From: JBBAFS01 sp041655255
GTDB lineage: Bacteria > Spirochaetota > Spirochaetia > Sphaerochaetales > Sphaerochaetaceae
Direction of reading: 5' to 3'
Length of the DNA: 64,000 nucleotides
Assembly (NCBI GenBank): GCA_041655255.1
Contig: JBBAFS010000001.1
Coordinates: 8,988-72,987, forward strand
The notes below the pieces were generated by a model. It was not told the origin of the DNA. It worked only from the letters and a program-made list of their open reading frames with translations, and did not search any database. Of this stretch, positions 46,612-55,275 are shown one piece after another. The first letter of the stretch is position 1. Each line of letters starts with the position of its first letter. The translations under genes were made by a program, and so were the position numbers.

Positions 46612-47331
46612 CTGTTCATATGCAATTTGGGCTACAGCTTGTTCGGCCTCTTTCTTATTGTGTCCTTGGCTCGGACCAAAACTTCTTTTTTGAACAGTTA
46701 CTTTTACCCAAAACACATGATCGTGTTCAGGACCAGTTCGCTTCACTACTTCGTATCGAGGATAATTTTTAAATCGTTTTTGAGCATACTCTTGTAACAG
46801 AGTTTTATAATCTTTTTTATGGGTATTGGCCAATACACTTTTTATCTCGGGTCGTAACAGTCGTTGGATTAACTCTTTTACAGCCTTAAAGCCACTATCG
46901 AGGTAGTACGCTCCAAAGATTGCTTCCATACAATCGGCTAAGAGTGCTTTTTTGTTTCTTCCACCACTGAACTCTTCTCCTTTACCAATTAAGATAAAGT
47001 TATCGACTCGGAGGCGTTTGGCAATGGAAGCTAAACTATCTTCACTGACAACGACCGATTTGATACGGCTAAATTCCCCTTCATCCGACTCAGGGAGGTG
47101 GGTAAAAAGCCAATCGGCAACAATGAGACCTAAGACACTATCACCTAAAAACTCGAGGCGTTCATTGTTATCGACATCTGTAGGACTCTCATTGGCAAAA
47201 GAGCGGTGTGAGAAGGCTAAGTTAAGCAGCTTGAGATTTTTAAAGGAAATTTCAGCCTGTTTTTGAAAGAGCAAAAGCTCCTGCTTTCTCTCAGAAGAGA
47301 TGTCAGGAGCCTTGCCGTAATTAAAAGACAT
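46588..47331 (-). CDS. rnc: Ribonuclease III
   Basis: This double-strand-specific endoribonuclease processes rRNA and mRNAs. The signature NERLEFLGDSVLGL (about residue 55) carries the catalytic acidic residues, with the second set at ADCMEAIFGAYYLD. A C-terminal dsRNA-binding domain follows (KTLLQEYAQKRF to NKKEAEQAVAQIAYEQL). From ATG 47331 it has 247 residues, the usual size. It follows acpP by 27 bases, a common order. Confidence 0.95.
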   Translation of the reverse strand: MSFNYGKAPDISSERKQELLLFQKQAEISFKNLKLLNLAFSHRSFANESPTDVDNNERLEFLGDSVLGLIVADWLFTHLPESDEGEFSRIKSVVVSEDSLASIAKRLRVDNFILIGKGEEFSGGRNKKALLADCMEAIFGAYYLDSGFKAVKELIQRLLRPEIKSVLANTHKKDYKTLLQEYAQKRFKNYPRYEVVKRTGPEHDHVFWVKVTVQKRSFGPSQGHNKKEAEQAVAQIAYEQLVGSTTP

Positions 47332-47358
47332 TGGTGGATATACCAACACTATGTAGAA

Positions 47359-47598
47359 CTACAGTAATGTTGCTAAATAATCTACAGCGTCTTTAACTGT
47401 TTCGAACTCATTGGCTTTATCATCGGGAATAGATACTCCTAATTCCTCTTCAATAGCATATACGAGTTCGTAGGTGTCGAGACTATCGGCACCAAGATCT
47501 TTTCTAAAAGAAGCATTGAGGGTAATTTTGCTATCCTCAATCTCTAGTTTTTCACTAATTAAGCTTTTTACTTTATCAAATACAGCATTTGTGTCCAT
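47359..47598 (-). CDS. acpP: Acyl carrier protein
   Basis: This is the carrier of growing fatty acyl chains, 79 residues and acidic. The phosphopantetheine site is Ser in DLGADSLDTYELV (Ser39). The order rpmF-acpP-rnc is common in bacteria, although the usual plsX/fab genes are missing here. Confidence 0.95.
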   Translation of the reverse strand: MDTNAVFDKVKSLISEKLEIEDSKITLNASFRKDLGADSLDTYELVYAIEEELGVSIPDDKANEFETVKDAVDYLATLL

Positions 47599-47622
47599 GA
47601 TATTCTTCCTCCGTATGTAGAC

Positions 47623-47811
47623 TTAAGCCATGTGTTCAAGGTCAAATACTTGCTGACCACGATAGAAGCCACATTTGGGGCATACTCGGTGCGGTACCAC
47701 CTTGTTGCCACATGTGCCACAGACTGTTAATGCTGGCGATTGTATGCGCATATTAACAGCTTTGCGAGAGGCTGTTCTCGATTTAGAAGTTTTATATTTA
47801 GGTACTGCCAT
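47623..47811 (-). CDS. rpmF: Ribosomal protein L32
   Basis: This is a 62-residue large-subunit protein. MAVPKYKTSKSRTASR is the standard N terminus and the zinc-binding form is present: CGTCG and CPKCGFYRGQQV. Confidence 0.95.
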   Translation of the reverse strand: MAVPKYKTSKSRTASRKAVNMRIQSPALTVCGTCGNKVVPHRVCPKCGFYRGQQVFDLEHMA

Positions 47812-47854
47812 CTTTTAACCCCTTATTATATTTACTTTTGTGAGAATAACGAAA

Positions 47855-48370
47855 TCATCCATTATTGTCAATATCCCTGATTCGGCTTTGAAGTTTCTTC
47901 GCTACCGACAAGGGAACCATCGTTGAGATATCGGCACCAAAGGTTGCCATCTCTTTAATTGCACTCGATCTGAGTACAAAGTAATTCGGATCAGTTGGCA
48001 TGAACAACACTTCTAACTCAGGGAAGAGTTGCTTGTTTGTCATTGCCAATTCAAATTCATAACCAAAGTCGACTAACGCTCTTACCCCTCTGATTAACAC
48101 CGATATTCGATTCTCTTTTGCATAATCGACTACCAGGCCACTGTGCTTAACAACGTGGACATTCTCAAATCCTCGGAGCATCTCTGTGAGCATATCGACT
48201 CGCTCGTCGGCACTAAATAAGACCTTTTTGTTGATGTTATCAGCAACAACCACATCAAGGTATTCAAATAATCGAGCAGATCTTTCAATAACATTCAGAT
48301 GCCCATTTGTGGGTGGGTCAAAAGTCCCAGGAAGCATTGCTCTAATAATTTTATTGGGTGCTTCACTCAT
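47855..48370 (-). CDS. coaD: Phosphopantetheine adenylyltransferase
   Basis: This enzyme makes dephospho-CoA from 4'-phosphopantetheine. The 171-residue protein has PGTFDPPTNGHLNVIERSA (nucleotidyltransferase T/HxGH motif), VDYAKEN, LIRGVRALVDFGYEFELAMTN and the C-terminal VLRSSAIKEM. It overlaps the upstream zinc-motif gene as ATGA. It also works upstream of acpP, since CoA supplies the ACP prosthetic group; the first CoA-pathway kinase is CoaX at 58754-59503. Confidence 0.95.
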   Translation of the reverse strand: MSEAPNKIIRAMLPGTFDPPTNGHLNVIERSARLFEYLDVVVADNINKKVLFSADERVDMLTEMLRGFENVHVVKHSGLVVDYAKENRISVLIRGVRALVDFGYEFELAMTNKQLFPELEVLFMPTDPNYFVLRSSAIKEMATFGADISTMVPLSVAKKLQSRIRDIDNNG

Positions 48371-48789
48371 TCTTTACTCTCCTCCACAAACATTTTCATC
48401 GCCAAGAAATCTTCGGGACTCTCATACTGGATTGTTTTCACAGTAACAAACTTCCCCTCTTCTTTGACTACTACAGCAAATGTCCCTCGCCCCATATAGG
48501 AGATCTTTTGTTGGGGTGCAAGCTTTTCTTGTTCAGTTAATTTTTGAATGACACAATCGAAATGACTATATCCACCCTCACCAGGTTCTCTAATGGCCTC
48601 TGCAATATTCTCTATATCTGTATTACAGATGGTGCACAGTGGTTTTGGCTCTTTAATCATAGGGACATACAGGTTTGATTTTTTCTTACGAGATAGGGAG
48701 GCTTCAGAACGAGGCTTACGCCTTCTACGGCGTTGCTGGTTCTTCTTAGGTTGAGTTTTTTCTTTGTTCGATAGAGTCTCTTTATCCAT
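48367..48789 (-). CDS. Small basic protein with a zinc-like Cys/His motif, unknown
   Basis: This 140-residue protein has a strongly basic, probably unstructured N terminus (QRRRRRKPRSEASLSRKKK). A compact domain follows with CTICNTDI and, after a short loop, GEGGYSHFDCVIQKL, which looks like a four-ligand Cys2-His-Cys metal site. The basic tail suggests RNA binding or ribosome association. It lies between rplS and coaD in a translation operon. ATG 48789 is preferred, since AGGA is better spaced for it than for the ATG two codons earlier. I do not recognise a named family. Confidence 0.75.
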   Translation of the reverse strand: MDKETLSNKEKTQPKKNQQRRRRRKPRSEASLSRKKKSNLYVPMIKEPKPLCTICNTDIENIAEAIREPGEGGYSHFDCVIQKLTEQEKLAPQQKISYMGRGTFAVVVKEEGKFVTVKTIQYESPEDFLAMKMFVEESKE

Positions 48790-48859
48790 CTGCATCCTAT
48801 CTCATGAAAAAAGACGGAGTGTTTCTCCCCCGTCCTTGAATCACACCTGTGTGGGCATT

Positions 48860-49210
48860 TTAACGTTTCCGTCCAACAAGCTCAGGTACTTTAGCTGCTT
48901 TACCAACACGCTTGCGGATATAGTAGAGTTTAGCTCTTCGTACTCGACCACGTCGCACAACTTCAACACGTGCAATTCGTGGTGAGTTCACTGGGAACAC
49001 TCGCTCTACACCAACACCGTAGGAGTTCTTTCTCACAGTAAAGGTTTTTCGAATACCGCTATTCTTAAAAGCAATGACTAAGCCTTCATAGACTTGAATT
49101 CGCTCTTTATCACCCTCTTTAATGGTGAAGTGTACTTTTACGGTATCTCCAACATGAAAGTTCATGTCGTCACGTATTTGTTCAGCTTCAATTGCTCTTA
49201 TCACATCCAT
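48860..49210 (-). CDS. rplS: Ribosomal protein L19
   Basis: This large-subunit protein sits at the 30S/50S interface. From ATG 49210 it has 116 residues with [44 protein letters not shown] and [17 protein letters not shown]. The open frame runs seven codons further (GTG 49231), but conservation begins at [11 protein letters not shown]. Confidence 0.96.
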   Translation of the reverse strand: MDVIRAIEAEQIRDDMNFHVGDTVKVHFTIKEGDKERIQVYEGLVIAFKNSGIRKTFTVRKNSYGVGVERVFPVNSPRIARVEVVRRGRVRRAKLYYIRKRVGKAAKVPELVGRKR

Positions 49211-49231
49211 TGCTATCAATCCCCTTGACAC

Positions 49232-49948
49232 CTAATTCTCTAATTCATCTAATATCTTCTTCGCTTGATCACTTAAGGCAGCCTTGTTAAGAAGCTCAGG
49301 ACGGTTTTTCAGAGTCTTCTCTAATCGCTTACGCAGACGCCATGAATCAATACGTGCATGATGACCCGACAATAATACCTCAGGAACAACTCTTCCGCAA
49401 TAGGTCTCGGGCCGAGTATAGTGAGGATATTCCAACAATCCGTCGGTAAATGACTCCTCAACTAACGATTCACGATTGATAACGCCATCGAGCAGGCGAT
49501 AGACTGCATCGATAATAACCAATGCGGCAATCTCTCCACTGGAAATCACATAATCTCCAATGCAAATCTCGTCATCAACATACATATCTACGATTCTTTG
49601 GTCAATACCCTCGTATCGTCCACAGATAAAGACTAAGTTACTCTCTTGGCTTAATTCGTGAGCATACTCTTGAGTGAGCACTTTACCACTCGGAGATGGA
49701 TAAATAACACGTTTATCTTGTGCTTGTATCGACTTAAGAGCGTTATCTAGTGGTTCACTTTTCAGCACCATACCCGCCCCTCCTCCATACGGAGAGTCGT
49801 CGCATGTTTTATGGACATCGGTGGCAAAATCTCTAATGTTAATCACTGAATAGTCAACTAAGTTAGAAGCGACGCTTTTTGCCATAATAGAGGAAGTAAA
49901 AAATGAGTCGATGATTTCTGGAAAAAGGGTCAAGATCTCAAATTTCAT
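49232..49948 (-). CDS. trmD: tRNA (guanine37-N1)-methyltransferase
   Basis: This SPOUT-class methyltransferase makes m1G37, which prevents frameshifting. The 238-residue protein has KFEILTLFPEI, DDSPYGGGAGMVLK, FICGRYEGIDQR and the trefoil-knot segment IGDYVISSGEIAALVIIDA. A clear C-terminal half follows, with HYTRPETYCG. It follows rimM by four bases in the standard rpsP-rimM-trmD-rplS order. Confidence 0.97.
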   Translation of the reverse strand: MKFEILTLFPEIIDSFFTSSIMAKSVASNLVDYSVINIRDFATDVHKTCDDSPYGGGAGMVLKSEPLDNALKSIQAQDKRVIYPSPSGKVLTQEYAHELSQESNLVFICGRYEGIDQRIVDMYVDDEICIGDYVISSGEIAALVIIDAVYRLLDGVINRESLVEESFTDGLLEYPHYTRPETYCGRVVPEVLLSGHHARIDSWRLRKRLEKTLKNRPELLNKAALSDQAKKILDELEN

Positions 49949-49952
49949 GATG

Positions 49953-50459
49953 TTATTGTAGTAATTCTATCATTAAGAGCTCAAGTTCTTTTTTTGAGAT
50001 ATCGACATTTCCAATATACTCTTTCATAAAAGGGATCAAAAAACTCTTTTGCTTTTTTGTAGTGATTACTTCTAATAAGAGAGCTTGAGAGCCCTCCATA
50101 TACCCTACTACAGTCGCTACATGCTCTGAGTTGTACATAAGGTGAGAGTCGATAAGATCTGCAACGTAATATTCGCCCTCATCGAGAACTTGGGCATCAC
50201 TGCGGTTAATCCACATTTCCCAGTTAGTCCACTTTGCAGCCTCTTCGGGTGTGTGAATCCCAACAAACTTTATAAGCACATGACGTCCATTGTGACTAAT
50301 ATCTTCAATAAAGAGGATTTGTTCTTTGTTATCTTTTTTTAATAGAACTTGTTTTAATGAGAGCAGATGGTCATAACTATCAGAAAAAAGGGTAACTTTA
50401 AGATACCCTTTTATGCCGTGAGTTCCGTTTAACTGTCCAGTTGCTAACAAATCACTCAA
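49953..50459 (-). CDS. rimM: Ribosome maturation factor RimM
   Basis: This 30S assembly factor acts on the S19/16S head region. The 168-residue protein has the N-terminal GTHGIKGYLKV motif and the PRC-barrel part beginning GEYYVADLIDSHLM. It starts with TTG overlapping the khpA stop as TTGA. Confidence 0.92.
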   Translation of the reverse strand: MSDLLATGQLNGTHGIKGYLKVTLFSDSYDHLLSLKQVLLKKDNKEQILFIEDISHNGRHVLIKFVGIHTPEEAAKWTNWEMWINRSDAQVLDEGEYYVADLIDSHLMYNSEHVATVVGYMEGSQALLLEVITTKKQKSFLIPFMKEYIGNVDISKKELELLMIELLQ

Positions 50460-50689
50460 TCCAATATTTCCAATTGGACGTGCTTCCCACTTTTAGCTGC
50501 ACAAGCACTTAAGATGACTCTTACTGCGTTGGCTATACGTCCTTGTTTTCCAATTACTTTACCAACATCGTCGCTTGCTACTTTTAACTCTAAGATAGTT
50601 GATTGCTCACCCTCTACAACGTGTACAGAAACTTCGTCGGGTCGATCGACAAGTGATTTAGCAATATATTCTACGAGATCTTTTTCCAA
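50456..50689 (-). CDS. khpA: KH-domain RNA-binding protein KhpA
   Basis: This single KH domain protein of 77 residues has the GxxG loop GKVIGKQGR. It is a small RNA-binding protein of the RpsP neighbourhood; in Gram-positive bacteria it acts with KhpB. The start is TTG with AGGAGG eight bases upstream. Confidence 0.93.
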   Translation of the reverse strand: MEKDLVEYIAKSLVDRPDEVSVHVVEGEQSTILELKVASDDVGKVIGKQGRIANAVRVILSACAAKSGKHVQLEILD

Positions 50690-50704
50690 TTTGTGTTCCT
50701 CCTT

Positions 50705-50971
50705 TTAAGCTGAAGGAGTCCGGTCAACATAAATGTTGTGTTTGTTGAGAAGTTTTTTAACGGTTGCAGAAGGTTGTGCCCCTTTTGCTAACCACTCTTT
50801 AATTCTCTCTTCTTTAAGGACTACTTGTTTATCTTCGTCCTCAATTGGATGATATAATCCAACTTCTTCGATTGATCGGCTATCACGTGCTGCCGCAGAA
50901 TCGATAACGACAATGCGATAGTATGGTCTTTTTTTAGAACCAAATCTTTTTAATCTAATACTGGTACTCAC
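50705..50971 (-). CDS. rpsP: Ribosomal protein S16
   Basis: This 88-residue small-subunit protein has SIRLKRFGSKKRPYYRIVV, IEEVGLYHPI and a C-terminal WLAKGAQPSATVKKLL. The start is GTG with AGGAGG five bases upstream. It follows ffh as in many bacteria. Confidence 0.97.
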   Translation of the reverse strand: MSTSIRLKRFGSKKRPYYRIVVIDSAAARDSRSIEEVGLYHPIEDEDKQVVLKEERIKEWLAKGAQPSATVKKLLNKHNIYVDRTPSA

Positions 50972-50993
50972 AACTTCCTCCTGCCCAACGCTA

Positions 50994-52325
50994 CTACATT
51001 CCCATATGTTTCATCATTGAAGCTTGATATGATTTATTTCTTGCGAACTTTCTCATTGTTAGTCGCATCTTTTCAAATTTACGCATCAGTCTATTAACAT
51101 CATTAACCGTTGTTCCACTACCTGATGCCACCCGCTTACGACGAGCTGGGCCTAGTATACGGTAATTTGTCCTTTCAGAATAGGTCATAGACTGTATTAT
51201 GGCCTTTTCTCTTACCATCTCTTGGGTGTCGATATCATCTTCACTGATATTTCCTTTAGCACCTGGGATCATTTCGATGATTTTATCGATAGAACCCATG
51301 CTGTTCACCCTTTCTAGCTGTTCAAGATAATCTTGTAAATCGAAGGTGTTTTTTTGCAACTTTCGTTGCATCTTTTCGGCATCTTCAAAATCCATCGTCT
51401 CTTGAGCTTTCTCAACTAAGGAGACAACATCTCCCATTCCAAGAATGCGGGATGCGATTCGAGATGGGTAAAATGGATCTAAATCTTCAGGTTTCTCACC
51501 TACTCCGATAAATTTAATCGGTTTGCCAACAACACTTTTTAGTGAGAGTGCTGCTCCACCACGGGTATCTGAATCAAATTTACTTAAAATGACTCCGCTG
51601 ATACCGACCTTTTGATCAAACTCTTGCGCAATGGTTACTGCACTTTGACCTGTCATGGCATCAGCAACAAAGATTGTTTCATCGGGGTTCAAAACATGAG
51701 CTAAGCGTTGAATCTCACCCATCATCTGATCATCAAGGTGCATTCGCCCTGAAGTATCGACAATCATCGTATTAAACTGCTCTTTTTTAGCATATGCAAG
51801 AGCCCGTTGAGCAATCTTTACTGGATCTTTTGAATCTTCGGTATAGACAGGAACACCAATACGCTCCCCTAAGACTTGTAATTGTAAAATAGCAGCAGGA
51901 CGAACAACGTCGGCTGCTACAAGGAGTACTCGGCGTCCCTCTTTTTGTAATCTAAGGGCTAACTTACTCGCTGTAGTGGTTTTTCCTGATCCCTGAAGGC
52001 CCATCATCAAGATGGTACTGGTGGTATCGGGTCCTTTGAGTTGTAAGGTCGATTGATCTTCATCTCCAAGGAGTTGAACCATTCGATCGTAAATAATCTT
52101 TATAAATTGTTGGCCTGGGTCGACCGATTTAAGAACTTTTTCTCCAGTAGCCTCTTCGATGGTCCGGTTGATAAACCTTCTGACAACACGAAGATGGACG
52201 TCGGCTTCTAAAAGAGCAATTTTTATCTCTTCAACCGCGTCTTGGATATTTTTCTCTGTAATCTTACTTTTTCCGCTAAAGGTGCGGACTATTTGGGTAA
52301 ATTTATCGCTTATTGAATCAAACAT
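50994..52325 (-). CDS. ffh: Signal recognition particle protein Ffh
   Basis: This SRP54 GTPase binds signal peptides and the SRP RNA. The N domain is followed by the G domain with GLQGSGKTTTASKLA (about residue 107), DTSGRMHLDDQMM and LSKFDSDTRGGAALS. The Met-rich M domain closes the chain (RMLMRKFEKM-like region and KSYQASMMKHMGM). It has 443 residues. It lies 33 bases after smc, so both may share the smc promoter. The SRP RNA gene is not in the window. Confidence 0.97.
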   Translation of the reverse strand: MFDSISDKFTQIVRTFSGKSKITEKNIQDAVEEIKIALLEADVHLRVVRRFINRTIEEATGEKVLKSVDPGQQFIKIIYDRMVQLLGDEDQSTLQLKGPDTTSTILMMGLQGSGKTTTASKLALRLQKEGRRVLLVAADVVRPAAILQLQVLGERIGVPVYTEDSKDPVKIAQRALAYAKKEQFNTMIVDTSGRMHLDDQMMGEIQRLAHVLNPDETIFVADAMTGQSAVTIAQEFDQKVGISGVILSKFDSDTRGGAALSLKSVVGKPIKFIGVGEKPEDLDPFYPSRIASRILGMGDVVSLVEKAQETMDFEDAEKMQRKLQKNTFDLQDYLEQLERVNSMGSIDKIIEMIPGAKGNISEDDIDTQEMVREKAIIQSMTYSERTNYRILGPARRKRVASGSGTTVNDVNRLMRKFEKMRLTMRKFARNKSYQASMMKHMGM

Positions 52326-52358
52326 TCCATTTCCACATAATCAGTACTACGCCTCGAT

Positions 52359-55178
52359 TTATACTGTATTATCAATTTCATTGTCAAGTTCCTCATCTTC
52401 TAACCCCATACGGTAACTGATGGTCTTCGAGACTCCCCTCTCTTCCATCGTAATACCTAATAACGTTTTAGATCCTAAGACTGTGTGTTTATTGTGGGTG
52501 ATGATGATGAATTGACTGTTTTGGCTAAATTCATCGAGTACTTCTAAGAAGTTCCCGATATTACGGTCATCTAAGGCAGCATCAATCTCATCTAAAATTG
52601 CAAAGGGAGAGGGTTTTACTTTGTATGTTGCAAATAAGAGTGCTACTGCAGTAAGAGATTTCTCTCCTCCTGATAGCGGAGCTAGACGATCGAGTTTTTT
52701 CCCTGGTGGTTGAGCTAAGATATCAATACCACTCTCTAATACATTCTCAGGATCTAAAAGACGAAGTTCAGCTCTTCCACCACTAAACATTCGGTGAAAC
52801 ATCTGTTGAAAGTTTACTCGTATCGCTTGATACGACTCTAAAAAGAGTTTTTCACTACGAATGGTAATCTCTTCAATGACCTTCTCTAAATCAGTTTTCG
52901 CTTTTTGAAGATCACTTAACTGCTGGTGGATAAAATCATATCGCTCTTTAATCTCTTTGAACTCTTCAGCAGCCATGTGGTTGATATACCCCATACCTTG
53001 AATCTGTTTATTGATTTTGTTGAGTTGTTCTCTAAGTGTACTAAAATCTTCTAACTCAGTATCTAATTGATCATCAAACTCTTTTAAGCTCTTTCCATAG
53101 GTATCAAAGTAGTTTGTATATACTTGAGCAATTTGTTGTTGAATCCCTTCGATATGGTAAGTAATTTTATCGGAAGTTGTTCGAATCTCTCTGAGAGTTT
53201 CATAATAATCATTAAGACGATTCCGTTCAGAGCCAAGACGCTCATTCTCTTGTTCGATTGAGAGAATTAACTCACTAAGACTCTCTTCTTGTTCTTGTTT
53301 ATCAAGCAGTAATTGTTTTTGCTCTTCTTGGGCTGTCTCTATTTGAGTTTGTGCATCTTTAAGTCTTTGTTGGGCATAATCGGATTCAGTTACAGCATCT
53401 TGGAGTAGATATGTACTTTCAGTTTGTTGTTGACGCAACGATTGAATAAGGGAAAGCACTGACTCTTTTTTTGTTGTAAAACTATTTAAAGAGAGTCGCA
53501 GTTGCACCACGTGCTCACGGTACTGCTCAAGAAGTTGTTGTAAACGTGTTCGCTCCTCTTTGAGAATAGCTATCTCTTTATGGTATGAGGTAACTTTTTG
53601 GTGACTGAGTCTCATTTTCTCATCAATTGAGTGTTTTTGACTAATAATTCCTTCGGGTGCTAACAGTTCATCGATAAATGAGGGAATCTTACTTTGGTAT
53701 GTTTCAAATAGTACTCTTAATTTTTGATGAGATGCTTGAATCTCGTTAAGATAGTGTGCCCACTGAGTTTGTGCTCGCTGTATGGTAATAGACTCTTGTT
53801 CTAACATGGTTGTAAGTTCGTTAGAAAATTCGACTTGTTTAATAACAGTTCGTTCTATGAGATCGAGATGATCAGTAAGTTCTTTTTCACTCTGTTTTCG
53901 TTGGCTAGTTGAGTATCCACTAGCTTTGAGTTTCTCATCGAGCTCTTCAACTAGCAGATCAGTAATTCGTTGTAACTCACCTGAGAGTTCTTGTTGAATG
54001 TGTTGCTCTTGTACAATAGAGTTCTCATTGTGGATAATCTGTTGGTCACTTTCATCTATCTGTTTAACAGTAAAACTCATCTCTTTTTCTTGGAGATGAA
54101 TTTTTTTCTCTGAATCTATGATCGACTCATCTAATGAATCTAACACATCTTGTTGTTCTTCAAGTTCTTGCTCATTACGAGCAAGTCGTTCTTTGAGGTT
54201 ATTTGCCCGTTGTTCAGCCTCTTCTTTATTCCTAAGAAAATCACGATACCGTTCTTCTAAAATCTCAAGTTGATCTTTTTTGCCGTTTAATTGCCCTTCG
54301 ATTCGTTGAATACCCGATTGGAGTTCAATACGTTGTTCTGCAAACTGTCGTAAGTCAGTTTGCTGCTGTTCTAAGCTCTGTTGAAGAAGCTCACTCTCTT
54401 TTTTTAACGCATCGTAAGATTGTTGAGTTTCACTTAACTCTTGTTCTTTAGCCTCTTTCAACAATAAATGGTTTTGAATTGTGGCTAATTGAACATGAAC
54501 TTCTAAAGTAGATTGCTCTTTTTCTAGGGCACGAAAACGTTCAACTTTTTCAGCTTGTATTTTTCGTGAGTCGTATTGGCGTTTAATCTCTTTAAAAAGC
54601 GTTTCAACTTGTTCGATATTCTCTTCAGTTCGTTGTAGTTTTCTCCCTGCTTCAACACTTCGTTGTTTATAACGGGTGATACCTGCAGCCTCTTCAAAGA
54701 TGTAGCGTCGATCTTCAGGTTTGTGACTGAGGATTTGATCAATCTTCCCTTGTTCTAAAATTGAATAGGCCGATTTCCCAATCCCTGTATCAAAAAAGAG
54801 TTCACGAATATCTCGTAGGCGTACTTGGTTACGATTAATAAAGAATTCACTTTCACCACTTCGGAAAATCCGTCGCCGAATTTCAACTTCAGTAGCATCG
54901 ATTGGTAAAGCGCCATCGCTGTTACTGATAACTAAACTCACCTCTGCTACATTCAGTGGTTTACGAGTTTCAGTGCCGTTGAAAATGACATCTTCCATTT
55001 TACCAGCACGAAGAGTTTTTGTTGATTGTTCCCCCAATACCCACTTAATGGCGTCTACGATATTACTTTTACCACACCCGTTGGGTCCAAGTAGGCTCGT
55101 AGTTCCATCTGAGAACTCAAGGCGAGTTTTATCGGCGAATGATTTAAATCCATATAATTCTAAGCTTTTGAGAAACAA
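52359..55178 (-). CDS. smc: Chromosome partition protein SMC, short form without a recognisable hinge
   Basis: This is the ATPase of the chromosome-condensing complex. The N-terminal head has LGPNGCGKSNIVDAIKWVLG and LEQGKIDQILSHKPEDRR. The C-terminal head has the signature PLSGGEKSLTAVALLFA and Walker B FAILDEIDAALDDRN. Two long coiled-coil arms lie between. Total length is 939 residues against about 1150-1190 in most bacteria. The midpoint (about residue 500) has only a short break, IPSFIDELLAPEG, and no Gly-rich hinge domain. TTG 55178 is chosen because AAGGAG is six bases upstream and it gives the normal MFLKSLELYGFKSF start. ScpA and ScpB are not in the window. Confidence 0.95.
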   Translation of the reverse strand: MFLKSLELYGFKSFADKTRLEFSDGTTSLLGPNGCGKSNIVDAIKWVLGEQSTKTLRAGKMEDVIFNGTETRKPLNVAEVSLVISNSDGALPIDATEVEIRRRIFRSGESEFFINRNQVRLRDIRELFFDTGIGKSAYSILEQGKIDQILSHKPEDRRYIFEEAAGITRYKQRSVEAGRKLQRTEENIEQVETLFKEIKRQYDSRKIQAEKVERFRALEKEQSTLEVHVQLATIQNHLLLKEAKEQELSETQQSYDALKKESELLQQSLEQQQTDLRQFAEQRIELQSGIQRIEGQLNGKKDQLEILEERYRDFLRNKEEAEQRANNLKERLARNEQELEEQQDVLDSLDESIIDSEKKIHLQEKEMSFTVKQIDESDQQIIHNENSIVQEQHIQQELSGELQRITDLLVEELDEKLKASGYSTSQRKQSEKELTDHLDLIERTVIKQVEFSNELTTMLEQESITIQRAQTQWAHYLNEIQASHQKLRVLFETYQSKIPSFIDELLAPEGIISQKHSIDEKMRLSHQKVTSYHKEIAILKEERTRLQQLLEQYREHVVQLRLSLNSFTTKKESVLSLIQSLRQQQTESTYLLQDAVTESDYAQQRLKDAQTQIETAQEEQKQLLLDKQEQEESLSELILSIEQENERLGSERNRLNDYYETLREIRTTSDKITYHIEGIQQQIAQVYTNYFDTYGKSLKEFDDQLDTELEDFSTLREQLNKINKQIQGMGYINHMAAEEFKEIKERYDFIHQQLSDLQKAKTDLEKVIEEITIRSEKLFLESYQAIRVNFQQMFHRMFSGGRAELRLLDPENVLESGIDILAQPPGKKLDRLAPLSGGEKSLTAVALLFATYKVKPSPFAILDEIDAALDDRNIGNFLEVLDEFSQNSQFIIITHNKHTVLGSKTLLGITMEERGVSKTISYRMGLEDEELDNEIDNTV

Positions 55179-55217
55179 CAATAACTCCTTTGTTCTCTAA
55201 ACAGAAGCATTGGGCAA

Positions 55218-55246
55218 ACTATACCATAAAGTACTTTCGTTGACAA
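55218..55246 (-). promoter_or_regulatory. Promoter of smc
   Basis: On the minus strand TTGTCA (55246-55241), a 17-base spacer and TATAGT (55223-55218). Its -35 box occupies the same bases as the -35 of the divergent rnhB promoter. Confidence 0.7.
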
Positions 55247-55268
55247 ACGAGCAACCTTTTCTTACACT
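55240..55268 (+). promoter_or_regulatory. Promoter of rnhB
   Basis: TTGACA (55240-55245), a 17-base spacer and TACACT (55263-55268). The rnhB ATG follows after seven bases, at the expected transcription start. Confidence 0.7.
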
Positions 55269-55275
55269 ACTTTTT

